NCBI GenBank assembly: GCA_900770395.1 | Contig: CAAGKM010000023.1 | Span: 1 to 64,000 of the forward strand | Source: an uncultured Prevotella sp. | Lineage (GTDB): Bacteria; Bacteroidota; Bacteroidia; Bacteroidales; Bacteroidaceae | Direction of reading: 5' to 3' | Length of the DNA stretch: 64,000 nucleotides | In this document: in pieces, positions 28,167 to 35,875 of the stretch | Layout: every line of letters starts with the position of its first letter | Numbering within the stretch: position 1 is the first letter of the stretch | Position numbers and translations under genes: made by a program | Notes under the pieces: model-generated | What the model was told of the DNA's origin: nothing | Database searches by the model: none | The model's input: only the letters and a program-made list of their open reading frames with translations

Positions 28167-30005
28167 ATGAATAGAAGAATGAAGACAAAAAACATTATAT
28201 TGTATTTGATGGGGCTCCTCACTGTATGCTCATGTCAGGATATGTTTGAGCCTGCGGACGAGAACAACAGGCAGGAGGATGCCATGTACGAGGAGTCCAA
28301 ATATGCGGCAGGTCTGCTGATGTACGGTTATAGCCGTCTTCCATATATCACCACCACACAGACTGATGTAGCCACAGATGATGCTGTGACCAACGTGACC
28401 AATAGCTACTATCTGAACATGGCTACCGGTACATGGGCTTCGGACAACGACCCGATGTCGCAGTGGAACGGTTGTAAGGACGGAATACAGTATGTCAACA
28501 AATTCCTTACTATTGTTGATAAAGTAAAGTGGGCTCCAAGTGCAGTGTCAAAGCAGCAGATGTTCATCGACCGTCAGAAGGGTGAGGCATACGGACTGCG
28601 TGCGCTTTTGTATTACTATCTGCTTCAGGCTCATGGAGGCTATGCGGATGATGACGTTCTCTACGGTGTGCCTCTGCTGACGGCTCCAGAGGACGGTAGC
28701 TCCGACTTCAACCAGCCACGTGCTCCTTTTGCCGACTGCGTTAAACGTTGTTTTGCCGACTGCGACAGTGCGATGAAATATCTTCCAATGGATTATGTTG
28801 ACTTGACACAAGAGGAGATTCCGGCAAAGTATCAGGCTTTAGGTGCTGAGGGAACCGGTTACAATCTCGTGTTCGGTGCCAGGTCTAAAGGACTGATGTC
28901 GGGCAAGATTGCCGAGGCAATCAAGGCACAGGTGGCACTTCTTGCGGCAAGTCCTGCATTCCGCGACCAGAGCGGTGTTACCTCAGCTGAGGCTGCTACG
29001 CTTTGCGCCAACGCTCTTAAACGTATTGGCGGTATTAGCGGATTGGATGCTACGGGTAACATTTGGTACAAGAATAAGACCAAACTTGAGCCAACAAGTG
29101 CATCGGAAATGCCGGAAATACTTTGGCGTCCGGGCCGTAGCAAGGATGCCAGTCAGGAGAAGGAGAACTTCCCGCCTACATTGTTTGGCAGCGGTCGTGT
29201 CAATCCGTCACAGAATCTTGTTGACGCTTTCCCGATGCGCAACGGAATGCCTATAACAGACCCTAACTCTGGTTATGACCCGAAGAATCCGTATGCAAAC
29301 CGTGACCCGCGTCTTGATGACAACATTATATATAACGGTACGACATTCTGTAAAAAAGTTATCATAACAGGTACCTATCCAAATGATGAGGATAACTCTT
29401 TGGACAACATTAACTACGTCGGTACCTCAACACGTACAGGCTATTATATGAGGAAGCTCCTCCGTGAGGATGTATTCGCACAGACAACCTCTCTCAGCGA
29501 TCAGTATCACATATATCCACGCATACGTTACACGGAAATCTTCCTTGCGTATGCAGAGGCTGCAAACGATGCATGGGGACCAAAGGCAGACCCTACGGGT
29601 GTTGGCTTCACGGCATACGATGTGATTAAGGCTATCCGTGGCCGTGCGGGACTCGGAACAGACGAGTTTGGCCGTCCGCTTCCTGAGGGTGACGCTTATC
29701 TTGAGGAGTGCGCCGGCAATCAGGCTAAGATGACAGACCTTATACGCAATGAGCGCCGCATTGAGCTTTGCTTCGAGAACAAGCGCTTCTGGGACCTCCG
29801 TCGCTGGAAGATGCCGCTCGATGAGACCGTCAAGGGCATGCAGGTTGACCGCAGCAAAGATGAAGATGGTGAGTTCATATACACATATAGCGTCATTGAC
29901 GTTGAGGAGCGAAAATACGACAGCTCTTACCAGTGCTACGGCCCGATACCGAAGGGTGAGGTGCTCAAATGGAGCAGACTGCAGCAAAATAAGGGTTGGA
30001 AATAA
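28167..30005 (+). CDS. xusD: Second SusD-family lipoprotein, XusD-like
   Basis: A 612-residue SusD homologue. Lipobox region LLTVCSC, then QDMFEPADENN. Family helices include GLRALLYYYLLQAHGGYADDD and the C-terminal RYTEIFLAYAEAAND and RNERRIELCFENKRFWDLRRW. It starts only 4 nt after xusC, so the pair is probably translationally coupled. The ATG at 28179 is an alternative start. Role: lid of the XusC porin. Confidence 0.9.
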   Translation: MNRRMKTKNIILYLMGLLTVCSCQDMFEPADENNRQEDAMYEESKYAAGLLMYGYSRLPYITTTQTDVATDDAVTNVTNSYYLNMATGTWASDNDPMSQWNGCKDGIQYVNKFLTIVDKVKWAPSAVSKQQMFIDRQKGEAYGLRALLYYYLLQAHGGYADDDVLYGVPLLTAPEDGSSDFNQPRAPFADCVKRCFADCDSAMKYLPMDYVDLTQEEIPAKYQALGAEGTGYNLVFGARSKGLMSGKIAEAIKAQVALLAASPAFRDQSGVTSAEAATLCANALKRIGGISGLDATGNIWYKNKTKLEPTSASEMPEILWRPGRSKDASQEKENFPPTLFGSGRVNPSQNLVDAFPMRNGMPITDPNSGYDPKNPYANRDPRLDDNIIYNGTTFCKKVIITGTYPNDEDNSLDNINYVGTSTRTGYYMRKLLREDVFAQTTSLSDQYHIYPRIRYTEIFLAYAEAANDAWGPKADPTGVGFTAYDVIKAIRGRAGLGTDEFGRPLPEGDAYLEECAGNQAKMTDLIRNERRIELCFENKRFWDLRRWKMPLDETVKGMQVDRSKDEDGEFIYTYSVIDVEERKYDSSYQCYGPIPKGEVLKWSRLQQNKGWK

Positions 30006-30030
30006 ATTGTTTTAAATACATATCATTATT

Positions 30031-31155
30031 ATGAAACTTAAGAAATATATATATGGTGTAACCTTGGGAGCATTGTCTCTCACATGTGCGTCGTGCTATA
30101 ATTCAGAGAGTGAGTTCCCAGATTATGAAGGAGGCACAACTGCCTACTTCGCATATCAGAACCCTGTGCGCACACTCATATTAGGCAACGACATCTATGA
30201 CAACACGCTTGACAATGAGCACAAGTGCCGCATTTGGGCAACGATGGGCGGAGCCTATCACGGACGTGACGCAGTGGTGGATATTGTGGTCGATGAGTCA
30301 CTTTGTGATAACCTGTATTATACTAATGAGTTTGGAGAGGTGGCAGCGCCTGTGCGCCCTATGCCAAAGGAATACTATAGTCTTTCAGGCAACACCATTC
30401 CTTACAACGGTGATTCACGCGGCTATGTGGAGGTTCAGTTCACTGATGCCTTCTTCAACGACCCGAAAGCCATAGAGAACACATACGTCATCCCGCTTTT
30501 GATGACAAATGTCAAGGGTATTGACCATATCCTCACGGGCAAGCTGCGTGAGGGCTTGAGCCCTATTCGCACGAATACGGATAATTGGGAGGTTCTCGCA
30601 AAAGACTATGTGCTCTATTGTGTGAAGTATATGAACCCATGGCAGGGAAAATATATCCGCCGTGGTGTTGACAACGTGACGGAAAAGGGTGTTACCAAAA
30701 CTATTGTCCGCAAGGACTTCTCGCTGGTAAACTCTGACCTGGAGCATTACAAGGAGAACCCTGTGAACCAGTACGATGAGGTATGTGGCATTTCCACAAA
30801 GAACATGACGCAGGCAATATTCCCTGTGTCATTCAAGACCTCAGGCGCTTCAGTGCCCTGCAACCTCATTCTAACATTCGACGGTAACAAGTGTACTGTG
30901 TCTACCGATGACGAGAATGTGACTGCCACTGGCTCGGGTGAGTTTATTGTAAAAGGAACAGAGAAACCCGAATACAAGGACTACCTGTGGGGAAACAACA
31001 ACGGAAAGCCTGTTCAGCGTGATATCCTGCGTCTGGCATACAGTGTGAGCTTTGCCGACAAAGACATCCAGGTGTCGACAACTGACACGCTTGTGGTTCA
31101 GACCCGTGAGTCGAACAAGAAGGAGTTTTTCTATAACAAATACGTTAAACAATAA
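30031..31155 (+). CDS. xusE: DUF1735-type surface lipoprotein, XusE-like
   Basis: A 374-residue lipoprotein with lipobox CASC (YNSESEFPDYEGG). The N-terminal part (~30-170) resembles DUF1735 (YFAYQNPVRTLILGND, PMPKEYYSLSGNTIPYNGDSRGYVEVQF). The C-terminal part resembles DUF5627 and is beta-rich. It occupies the xusE position behind the two SusCD pairs, where surface glycan-binding proteins sit. There are no catalytic residues; xylan binding is inferred from position. Confidence 0.8.
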   Translation: MKLKKYIYGVTLGALSLTCASCYNSESEFPDYEGGTTAYFAYQNPVRTLILGNDIYDNTLDNEHKCRIWATMGGAYHGRDAVVDIVVDESLCDNLYYTNEFGEVAAPVRPMPKEYYSLSGNTIPYNGDSRGYVEVQFTDAFFNDPKAIENTYVIPLLMTNVKGIDHILTGKLREGLSPIRTNTDNWEVLAKDYVLYCVKYMNPWQGKYIRRGVDNVTEKGVTKTIVRKDFSLVNSDLEHYKENPVNQYDEVCGISTKNMTQAIFPVSFKTSGASVPCNLILTFDGNKCTVSTDDENVTATGSGEFIVKGTEKPEYKDYLWGNNNGKPVQRDILRLAYSVSFADKDIQVSTTDTLVVQTRESNKKEFFYNKYVKQ

Positions 31156-31171
31156 GTAGGAGGCGATGAAT

Positions 31172-32827
31172 ATGAATAAAATATATAGAAACGGTCTCTT
31201 GATGTTGGCGGCAGGCGCATTGGCTGTATCCTGTGCCGACTATAATGTGACAGACAATTTCACTGCTGAGCCTGATCCCACTTTTGTGGAGCCATACAAG
31301 GACTATGCTCCTGTTAAGTCATACATTGACCGGAGCAAATATCCCAACATGTCGCTCGGAGTTACTCTTAATGTGACGGATTATAACAAGCAGGAGTTAG
31401 CTCATTCCGCAGCCATGACCAACTTCGACAATCTTTCGTTTGGCACCTCTCTGATGTCGGGCTCCATCATCAACTCAAAGGGTCTGATGAACTTCGTCGA
31501 CATGAAGGACCTTCTCAACCATGTGGAGGAAATTGGCGGTGAGGTGTTCGGCAGTCCTATTGCCGCAAATGCCAGTCAGGCTTACGAGTGGCTGAACACG
31601 CTTACGGCTCCTATTGAGATTCCCGTGGAATTTGTGGAGGGAAAGGCTGTCGACTATACAACAATGGACAAATTCGAGGGTACTGTTGAAGGAAATGGAA
31701 AAGCCTCTATTACAAATAAGTTCAACCAGAATGTCCTTATGATAAATAAGCGCGCTAAGGTTCGCATCATAGAGGGGTTTGATGTTGACCCTGCCGCCAA
31801 ATACACTACGATATTCTGGGCAAGAGTAGAACAGGACGCATCCTTCAATGTTTACTTCTCCGGCAAGCAGGTAGAAGGAAATGGCTCTGATGGAAGGTGG
31901 TCTATCAAGGCTGGCAAATGGGAGAAGATTGTTGTGGAGGCTCAAAGTGAGGAAGGCGAGACAGAGGGATATCTGAGAATTGATAATACCAACACTGCTC
32001 CCGTCTATATTCAGACGGTTCAGATTGGCTACTATCCTGACAGCCGTCGTCCACAGACAGAGCAGGAGGTAAAGGACACAGTCACATATGCGCTCAACAC
32101 ATGGTGCGACGGTTTGATGAAGAACAATGCCGGACGTATCAAGTCGTTCGACCTCATTGATGAGGCTATCGGATCTAAGGCTGAGCTTGAGAATGGTATG
32201 CTCGACCTTAAGCACTCTACTGACAAGATATTCTGGCAGGATGTCTTTGGCAGTGAGAATTATGCTCCGGCAGTATCAAATGCCGCAATCGCCGCATACC
32301 AAAAGTATGATGGTGATCCTTCTGAGTTGAAGTTCTTTATCAGTGAGTCTGGTCTTGATGAGCAAAAGAAATTTGAGAGCCTTAAATACTGGATTGGCGT
32401 ATGGAGCACAAATGGAGCACAGATTGACGGCATCAATGCCAAGCTTAATCTCATATATAGCGAGGATGAGACAACTCAGGCTGCCAACAAGGCTTCATTT
32501 GACAAACTGCTTGACAATCTTGTTTCTACAGGCAAACTTATCCGTCTCTCAAACTTCGACATCAAGTATCAGGATGCTGAGGGCGAAAGCGTGACGGCGG
32601 CAAAAATCACGGACGAGCAGCGACAGAATCTTGCCGACTACTATGCTTATATCATTAAGAGCTACATGAACAAGGTGCCACAGCAACAGCAGGCAGGTCT
32701 CTGTAAGGGCAACATGGTTGACACATCAAGCGATCCTGTAGGGCTCTGGGCTATTGACCGCGAAAGTAAGGACTGGGTGCGCACTGCCACATATAAGGCA
32801 TTCTGCGATGCGCTCAGCGGAAAGTAA
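31172..32827 (+). CDS. GH10-fold lipoprotein with lost catalytic residues (pseudoenzyme, probable surface xylan-binding protein)
   Basis: About 551 residues from the ATG at 31172, chosen over 31166 because AGGAGG lies 8 nt upstream. Lipobox AVSC places it on the membrane surface. It aligns throughout with the active GH10 at 37801: IDRSKYPNMSLGVTLNVTDY opens the barrel, FDLIDEAIG replaces WDVVNEAI (acid/base Glu331 kept, preceding Asn changed to Asp), and RLSNFDIKY replaces RVSEFDMGM, so the nucleophile Glu is Asn461. The subsite residues of HTLAWH and of QMHIS are also gone (PIAANA, KLNLI). One carbohydrate-binding-like module is inserted at ~150-300. I infer a dead xylanase recycled as a binding protein, at the operon position where P. 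bryantii carries xyn10C. Confidence 0.82.
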   Translation: MNKIYRNGLLMLAAGALAVSCADYNVTDNFTAEPDPTFVEPYKDYAPVKSYIDRSKYPNMSLGVTLNVTDYNKQELAHSAAMTNFDNLSFGTSLMSGSIINSKGLMNFVDMKDLLNHVEEIGGEVFGSPIAANASQAYEWLNTLTAPIEIPVEFVEGKAVDYTTMDKFEGTVEGNGKASITNKFNQNVLMINKRAKVRIIEGFDVDPAAKYTTIFWARVEQDASFNVYFSGKQVEGNGSDGRWSIKAGKWEKIVVEAQSEEGETEGYLRIDNTNTAPVYIQTVQIGYYPDSRRPQTEQEVKDTVTYALNTWCDGLMKNNAGRIKSFDLIDEAIGSKAELENGMLDLKHSTDKIFWQDVFGSENYAPAVSNAAIAAYQKYDGDPSELKFFISESGLDEQKKFESLKYWIGVWSTNGAQIDGINAKLNLIYSEDETTQAANKASFDKLLDNLVSTGKLIRLSNFDIKYQDAEGESVTAAKITDEQRQNLADYYAYIIKSYMNKVPQQQQAGLCKGNMVDTSSDPVGLWAIDRESKDWVRTATYKAFCDALSGK

Positions 32828-32871
32828 TGACATTTATTTATCTTTATATTATTAACTAAATTGTTTCAATT

Positions 32872-34950
32872 ATGAAAAAGTTATTTACGTTTTTTGTTTT
32901 CCTGGCATGTTTCCTGGGAACAAAGGCAGTGGAGATTGTAGACTTCACTGTAGATTATACCCAAGTGGGTAAATCAACCGTTGGTTGGAAGGATGATGCG
33001 GTTCAGTCTGATTGGATTACAGGCGATGAAGACGGTCTTCACCTTTACAATCCAGAAGTAATGGAAAACTGGTATCAGTACCAGCTTTGGATTTTTAACA
33101 ACGCAGCTCTTGAGGTAGATGAGAACTACACTGTCAAGATTGTTGCGAAGGTTAGTGATGGTAGTGCGACTGTGCGATGCAGAGTAGGTGACTGGGGTGG
33201 TGGCATCTCAAGTGACGTTGTAGTGAGCAGCACAGAATACCAAGAGTACACATACACAGGTAAAGCCACAACTGCATCTAACGGTCTTCTTGTTCAGTTT
33301 GGTGATTATGTAGGTACGGTTTCGTTCAAATCTGTAACTATTACTCACGAGGGTAAGGAACAGCGCCCTGTTACATGGCAGAACATCCTCACTAATGGCG
33401 ATGCTGAAGGTGAGTTTGGTGAGCCTGCTTGTGTTCAGTCAAAGGAGTTTGGTATGAACATTGGCGATGATGGTCAGCCAGAGGTACATGCTGCTCAGAT
33501 TACAAATGATGGCGGCAATAAGGTATTTGTTTGTCATGCAAAGGAGGTAAATCCTGTTATGTATTATGAACAGGATGGTGAAACTTCTTGGGGTGAGAAA
33601 TACTATGCAGGAGACCCAATGCCAGACAATGCTTGGCAGAATCAGTTCTGGGTTGTTCTCCCAAGAGCAGCAAAGGACGGTGAGCAGTTTAAGCTTTCAT
33701 TCAGATATAAGGCTTCAAGGGCAGCAAAAGTATCCACACAGGATCATACAACTCCAGGCAATTACCTTGGTGGTGGTAGCTATGGCGATGTGAGTTTTAC
33801 CACACAGTGGCAGACATACGAGAAGGAGTTCTCTGCTGCAGCTGGCATGCAGTCAATCGCTTTCAACCTTGGTCAGGAAATTTACACTGAGGATGTAGAC
33901 TTCTTCCTTGATGACGTTAAGGTGGAGGAGATGGTGCTTGATCATGGTCTCTTCGTTGCTTCTGCCAACACAGAGACTGGTACGGTGGCTTATGACTTCG
34001 ACAACGCTGTTGAATTTACTGACGGTGTAGATGATGAAGAGGGTTTTGATGTAAAAGTTGCTACAATAGGTAAGGTTGGTAATCAGGACTCATGGGTTAA
34101 TGAGGTTATGATTTCTACAGTTCGTGGTAATGACAAGGCTTTCAAGGCTGCTACAATTAAGGCTACGGTGAACAAACCAGGTAAGTATTTTGACTATACA
34201 GAGGGTTCAAGTGGTAAGATTAAGCTTCCAGCAGCAGGTGTTTGGCAAGTCTTCATTGACGAGGAATATAAACAGATTAAATTTAAGCAGCTTGAGGGTG
34301 ACACACCAAAGGAGCCTATCGTAATCAATCCTAACCCAACAGAGGTTGTTGTAAAGGGTAAGGAGAGAGACTACCTTGCAGAGAATGAAGATGAAGTAGG
34401 TGAAGGCAATCCTTGGGACAACCAGTTCTTCATTATTGCTAACCGTAATCTTAGTGCCGGTGAGGAAACTGTTGTTGAGTTCGACTATGTTGCTTCTGTT
34501 GAGGCTAATACAAATACACAATGCGGTGGTGACGAGTATATAGGTCAGTATTTGCACTATAGTTGTATTGGTGATGTGACATTCACTACTGAGGAACAAC
34601 ACTTCACAAAGGATTTCACTATTCCTGCTGAGGCTGACGGCATGAAAACTATCAATTTCAATATGGCTGTAATCAAGGGTGCTTGCGATTATAAAATCAA
34701 GAACATTGTATGGAAGCTTAAGGATGACACAGAGTCTCTTATCGATCAGACTGGCACAAAGAACTTCTACGTTAAGGAGGGTGCCGGCACTCAGGCATAC
34801 GAATTCGGTACTACCCCTGACGGCATTGAGAGCGTAGTTAATGACACCAAGAATGGCTCTAACGCTATATATAACCTTGCAGGTCAGCGTGTATCTAAGG
34901 ATTACAAGGGTATCGTTATCAAGAACGGCAACAAGTATATTGCTAAGTAA
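32872..34950 (+). CDS. Secreted multi-module carbohydrate-binding protein without catalytic domain
   Basis: A 692-residue protein with a signal peptide (~1-20). It is built of beta-sandwich modules related to the insertion in the GH10 at 37801. Module A (~20-165) shares RVGDWGGG and VQFGDYVG with that enzyme's LGDWGGG and LQCGDFVG. Module B (~170-365) shares WQNQFWVV, KVSTQDHTTPGNY and SIAFNLG with its WDNQFWLV, TASTQIHSEPGSY and SIAFNLN. A distinct region covers ~365-480. Module C (~485-650, WDNQFFII, GDVTFTTE) is a further copy of B. The last ~45 residues are the tail shared with 1-578 and 37801. Glycine and alanine codons are mostly T-ending, unlike the preceding xus genes. Probably a xylan-binding protein; biochemical function unproven. 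Confidence 0.75.
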   Translation: MKKLFTFFVFLACFLGTKAVEIVDFTVDYTQVGKSTVGWKDDAVQSDWITGDEDGLHLYNPEVMENWYQYQLWIFNNAALEVDENYTVKIVAKVSDGSATVRCRVGDWGGGISSDVVVSSTEYQEYTYTGKATTASNGLLVQFGDYVGTVSFKSVTITHEGKEQRPVTWQNILTNGDAEGEFGEPACVQSKEFGMNIGDDGQPEVHAAQITNDGGNKVFVCHAKEVNPVMYYEQDGETSWGEKYYAGDPMPDNAWQNQFWVVLPRAAKDGEQFKLSFRYKASRAAKVSTQDHTTPGNYLGGGSYGDVSFTTQWQTYEKEFSAAAGMQSIAFNLGQEIYTEDVDFFLDDVKVEEMVLDHGLFVASANTETGTVAYDFDNAVEFTDGVDDEEGFDVKVATIGKVGNQDSWVNEVMISTVRGNDKAFKAATIKATVNKPGKYFDYTEGSSGKIKLPAAGVWQVFIDEEYKQIKFKQLEGDTPKEPIVINPNPTEVVVKGKERDYLAENEDEVGEGNPWDNQFFIIANRNLSAGEETVVEFDYVASVEANTNTQCGGDEYIGQYLHYSCIGDVTFTTEEQHFTKDFTIPAEADGMKTINFNMAVIKGACDYKIKNIVWKLKDDTESLIDQTGTKNFYVKEGAGTQAYEFGTTPDGIESVVNDTKNGSNAIYNLAGQRVSKDYKGIVIKNGNKYIAK

Positions 34951-34962
34951 TCATCCAATCAA

Positions 34963-34994
34963 ATATAGGTGCTGACACCCTGTTGACACCTATA
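34963..34994 (+). terminator. Hairpin downstream of the xus operon
   Basis: ATATAGGTG and CACCTATAT pair across a short loop about 13 nt after the stop codon of the binding-module gene. There is no T-run, so it may act as an mRNA 3' stabiliser together with the terminator that follows. Confidence 0.45.
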
Positions 34995-35004
34995 TATAAA
35001 TATG

Positions 35005-35047
35005 ACAGCAGCTACATCTTTGTGGGATTGTAGCTGCTGTTGTTTTG
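35005..35047 (+). terminator. Rho-independent terminator of the xus operon
   Basis: An 11-bp stem CAGCAGCTACA / TGTAGCTGCTG is followed by TTGTTTT. It closes the operon that starts at 19981. Confidence 0.75.
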
Positions 35048-35071
35048 GATTATTTAAAAAAGGTAAAATAA

Positions 35072-35103
35072 TTTGTTCGGGAAAATAAAAATATGTATCT
35101 TTG
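35072..35103 (+). promoter_or_regulatory. Promoter of the toxin-antitoxin operon
   Basis: TTTG at 35072-35075 and TATCTTTG at 35096-35103 have a 24-bp start-to-start spacing, a good match to the Bacteroidota -33/-7 promoter. The xylan operator is absent. Confidence 0.7.
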
Positions 35104-35131
35104 CATAAAATTTAGCTGCACTCGGGAAACT

Positions 35132-35149
35132 GAAAGAAATCTTTCTTTC
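35132..35149. promoter_or_regulatory. Palindromic candidate operator for toxin-antitoxin autoregulation
   Basis: GAAAGAAA-TC-TTTCTTTC is a perfect 8-bp inverted repeat between the promoter and the antitoxin start, the usual place for TA autorepression. Confidence 0.5.
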
Positions 35150-35192
35150 CTCTCGTTTGCAAAATCTTTGCAAAAAATAAGGAGATTTAGTT

Positions 35193-35450
35193 ATGAATGC
35201 AATTGTTACATTAGATGGTATTTTGTCTTTTATAAATTCGTTATCCCTAAGTGCGCAGAATAAGCGTTGGCTTGGGGAGAAACTTATTGAGGCAAGTGAA
35301 GTGGATTGTATAACTCACCATAGGAATGTTACGTCGGATATGATTAATAAGCACTTTGGAGCTTGGGATGACAGCAGAGCGGCAGAAGATATTATCGGCG
35401 ATATTGTTGAGTCTCGAATGTCAACAAAAAAACCTTTATTTATGGATTAG
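35193..35450 (+). CDS. Antitoxin-like small protein (VapB role)
   Basis: An 85-residue protein. The N-terminal part (MNAIVTLDGILSFINSLSL) and the helical Ser/Glu-rich middle resemble small Bacteroidota antitoxins; the C-terminal half is polar, as expected of a toxin-neutralising tail. Its stop codon is one base before the start of a PIN-domain toxin, the arrangement of type II TA operons. I do not recognise a specific DNA-binding family, so the call rests mainly on context. Confidence 0.65.
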   Translation: MNAIVTLDGILSFINSLSLSAQNKRWLGEKLIEASEVDCITHHRNVTSDMINKHFGAWDDSRAAEDIIGDIVESRMSTKKPLFMD

Positions 35451-35451
35451 T

Positions 35452-35868
35452 ATGGCGAAAAGGTATCTTCTTGACAGTAATATCTGTATCTATTTTTTGC
35501 GAGGAAAGAAAGGCATAGATTCTACCATTGAAAAAATAGGATGGGAGAATTGCTGCATTTCACAAATGACCTTTGCCGAATTGATGTATGGCGCAGAGTG
35601 TAGTCAAAATGTGGAACGTAATAAGCAAGAGGTTATTTCATTCTGTGATGATATCTTCATATTGGGAATAGATGATGATGTTATCAGGGAGTATGCAAGG
35701 CAAAAAGCTATGTTAAGGCGAAATGGCACTCCAATAGATGATATTGACATACTTATAGGCTGCACAGCAATTGTAAATGATTGTGTGATGGTTACGGAGA
35801 ATGTAAAGCATATAGGAAAGTTGGAGAATATTACAATAGAAAATTGGATAGATATGTATAGTAAGTGA
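35452..35868 (+). CDS. vapC: VapC-type PIN-domain ribonuclease toxin
   Basis: About 138 residues from the ATG at 35452; the open frame extends further upstream but overlaps the antitoxin. PIN motifs are intact: Asp in YLLDSNICIYFLRG, Glu in MTFAELMYGAE, and acidic residues in TPIDDIDILIGCTAI. These residues bind metal for RNA cleavage. It is immediately downstream of its antitoxin (1 nt). Likely target, by family, is tRNA or rRNA; not readable from sequence. Base composition is more AT-rich than the flanking xylan genes, which fits horizontal acquisition. Confidence 0.85.
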   Translation: MAKRYLLDSNICIYFLRGKKGIDSTIEKIGWENCCISQMTFAELMYGAECSQNVERNKQEVISFCDDIFILGIDDDVIREYARQKAMLRRNGTPIDDIDILIGCTAIVNDCVMVTENVKHIGKLENITIENWIDMYSK

Positions 35869-35875
35869 AGTGATT

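Noticed and set aside
35356..35451. Longer N-terminus for the VapC toxin from the upstream in-frame ATG
   Set aside because: It would overlap the antitoxin gene by about 95 bp; the ATG at 35452 gives the normal VapC start YLLDSN and the usual 1-nt spacing.
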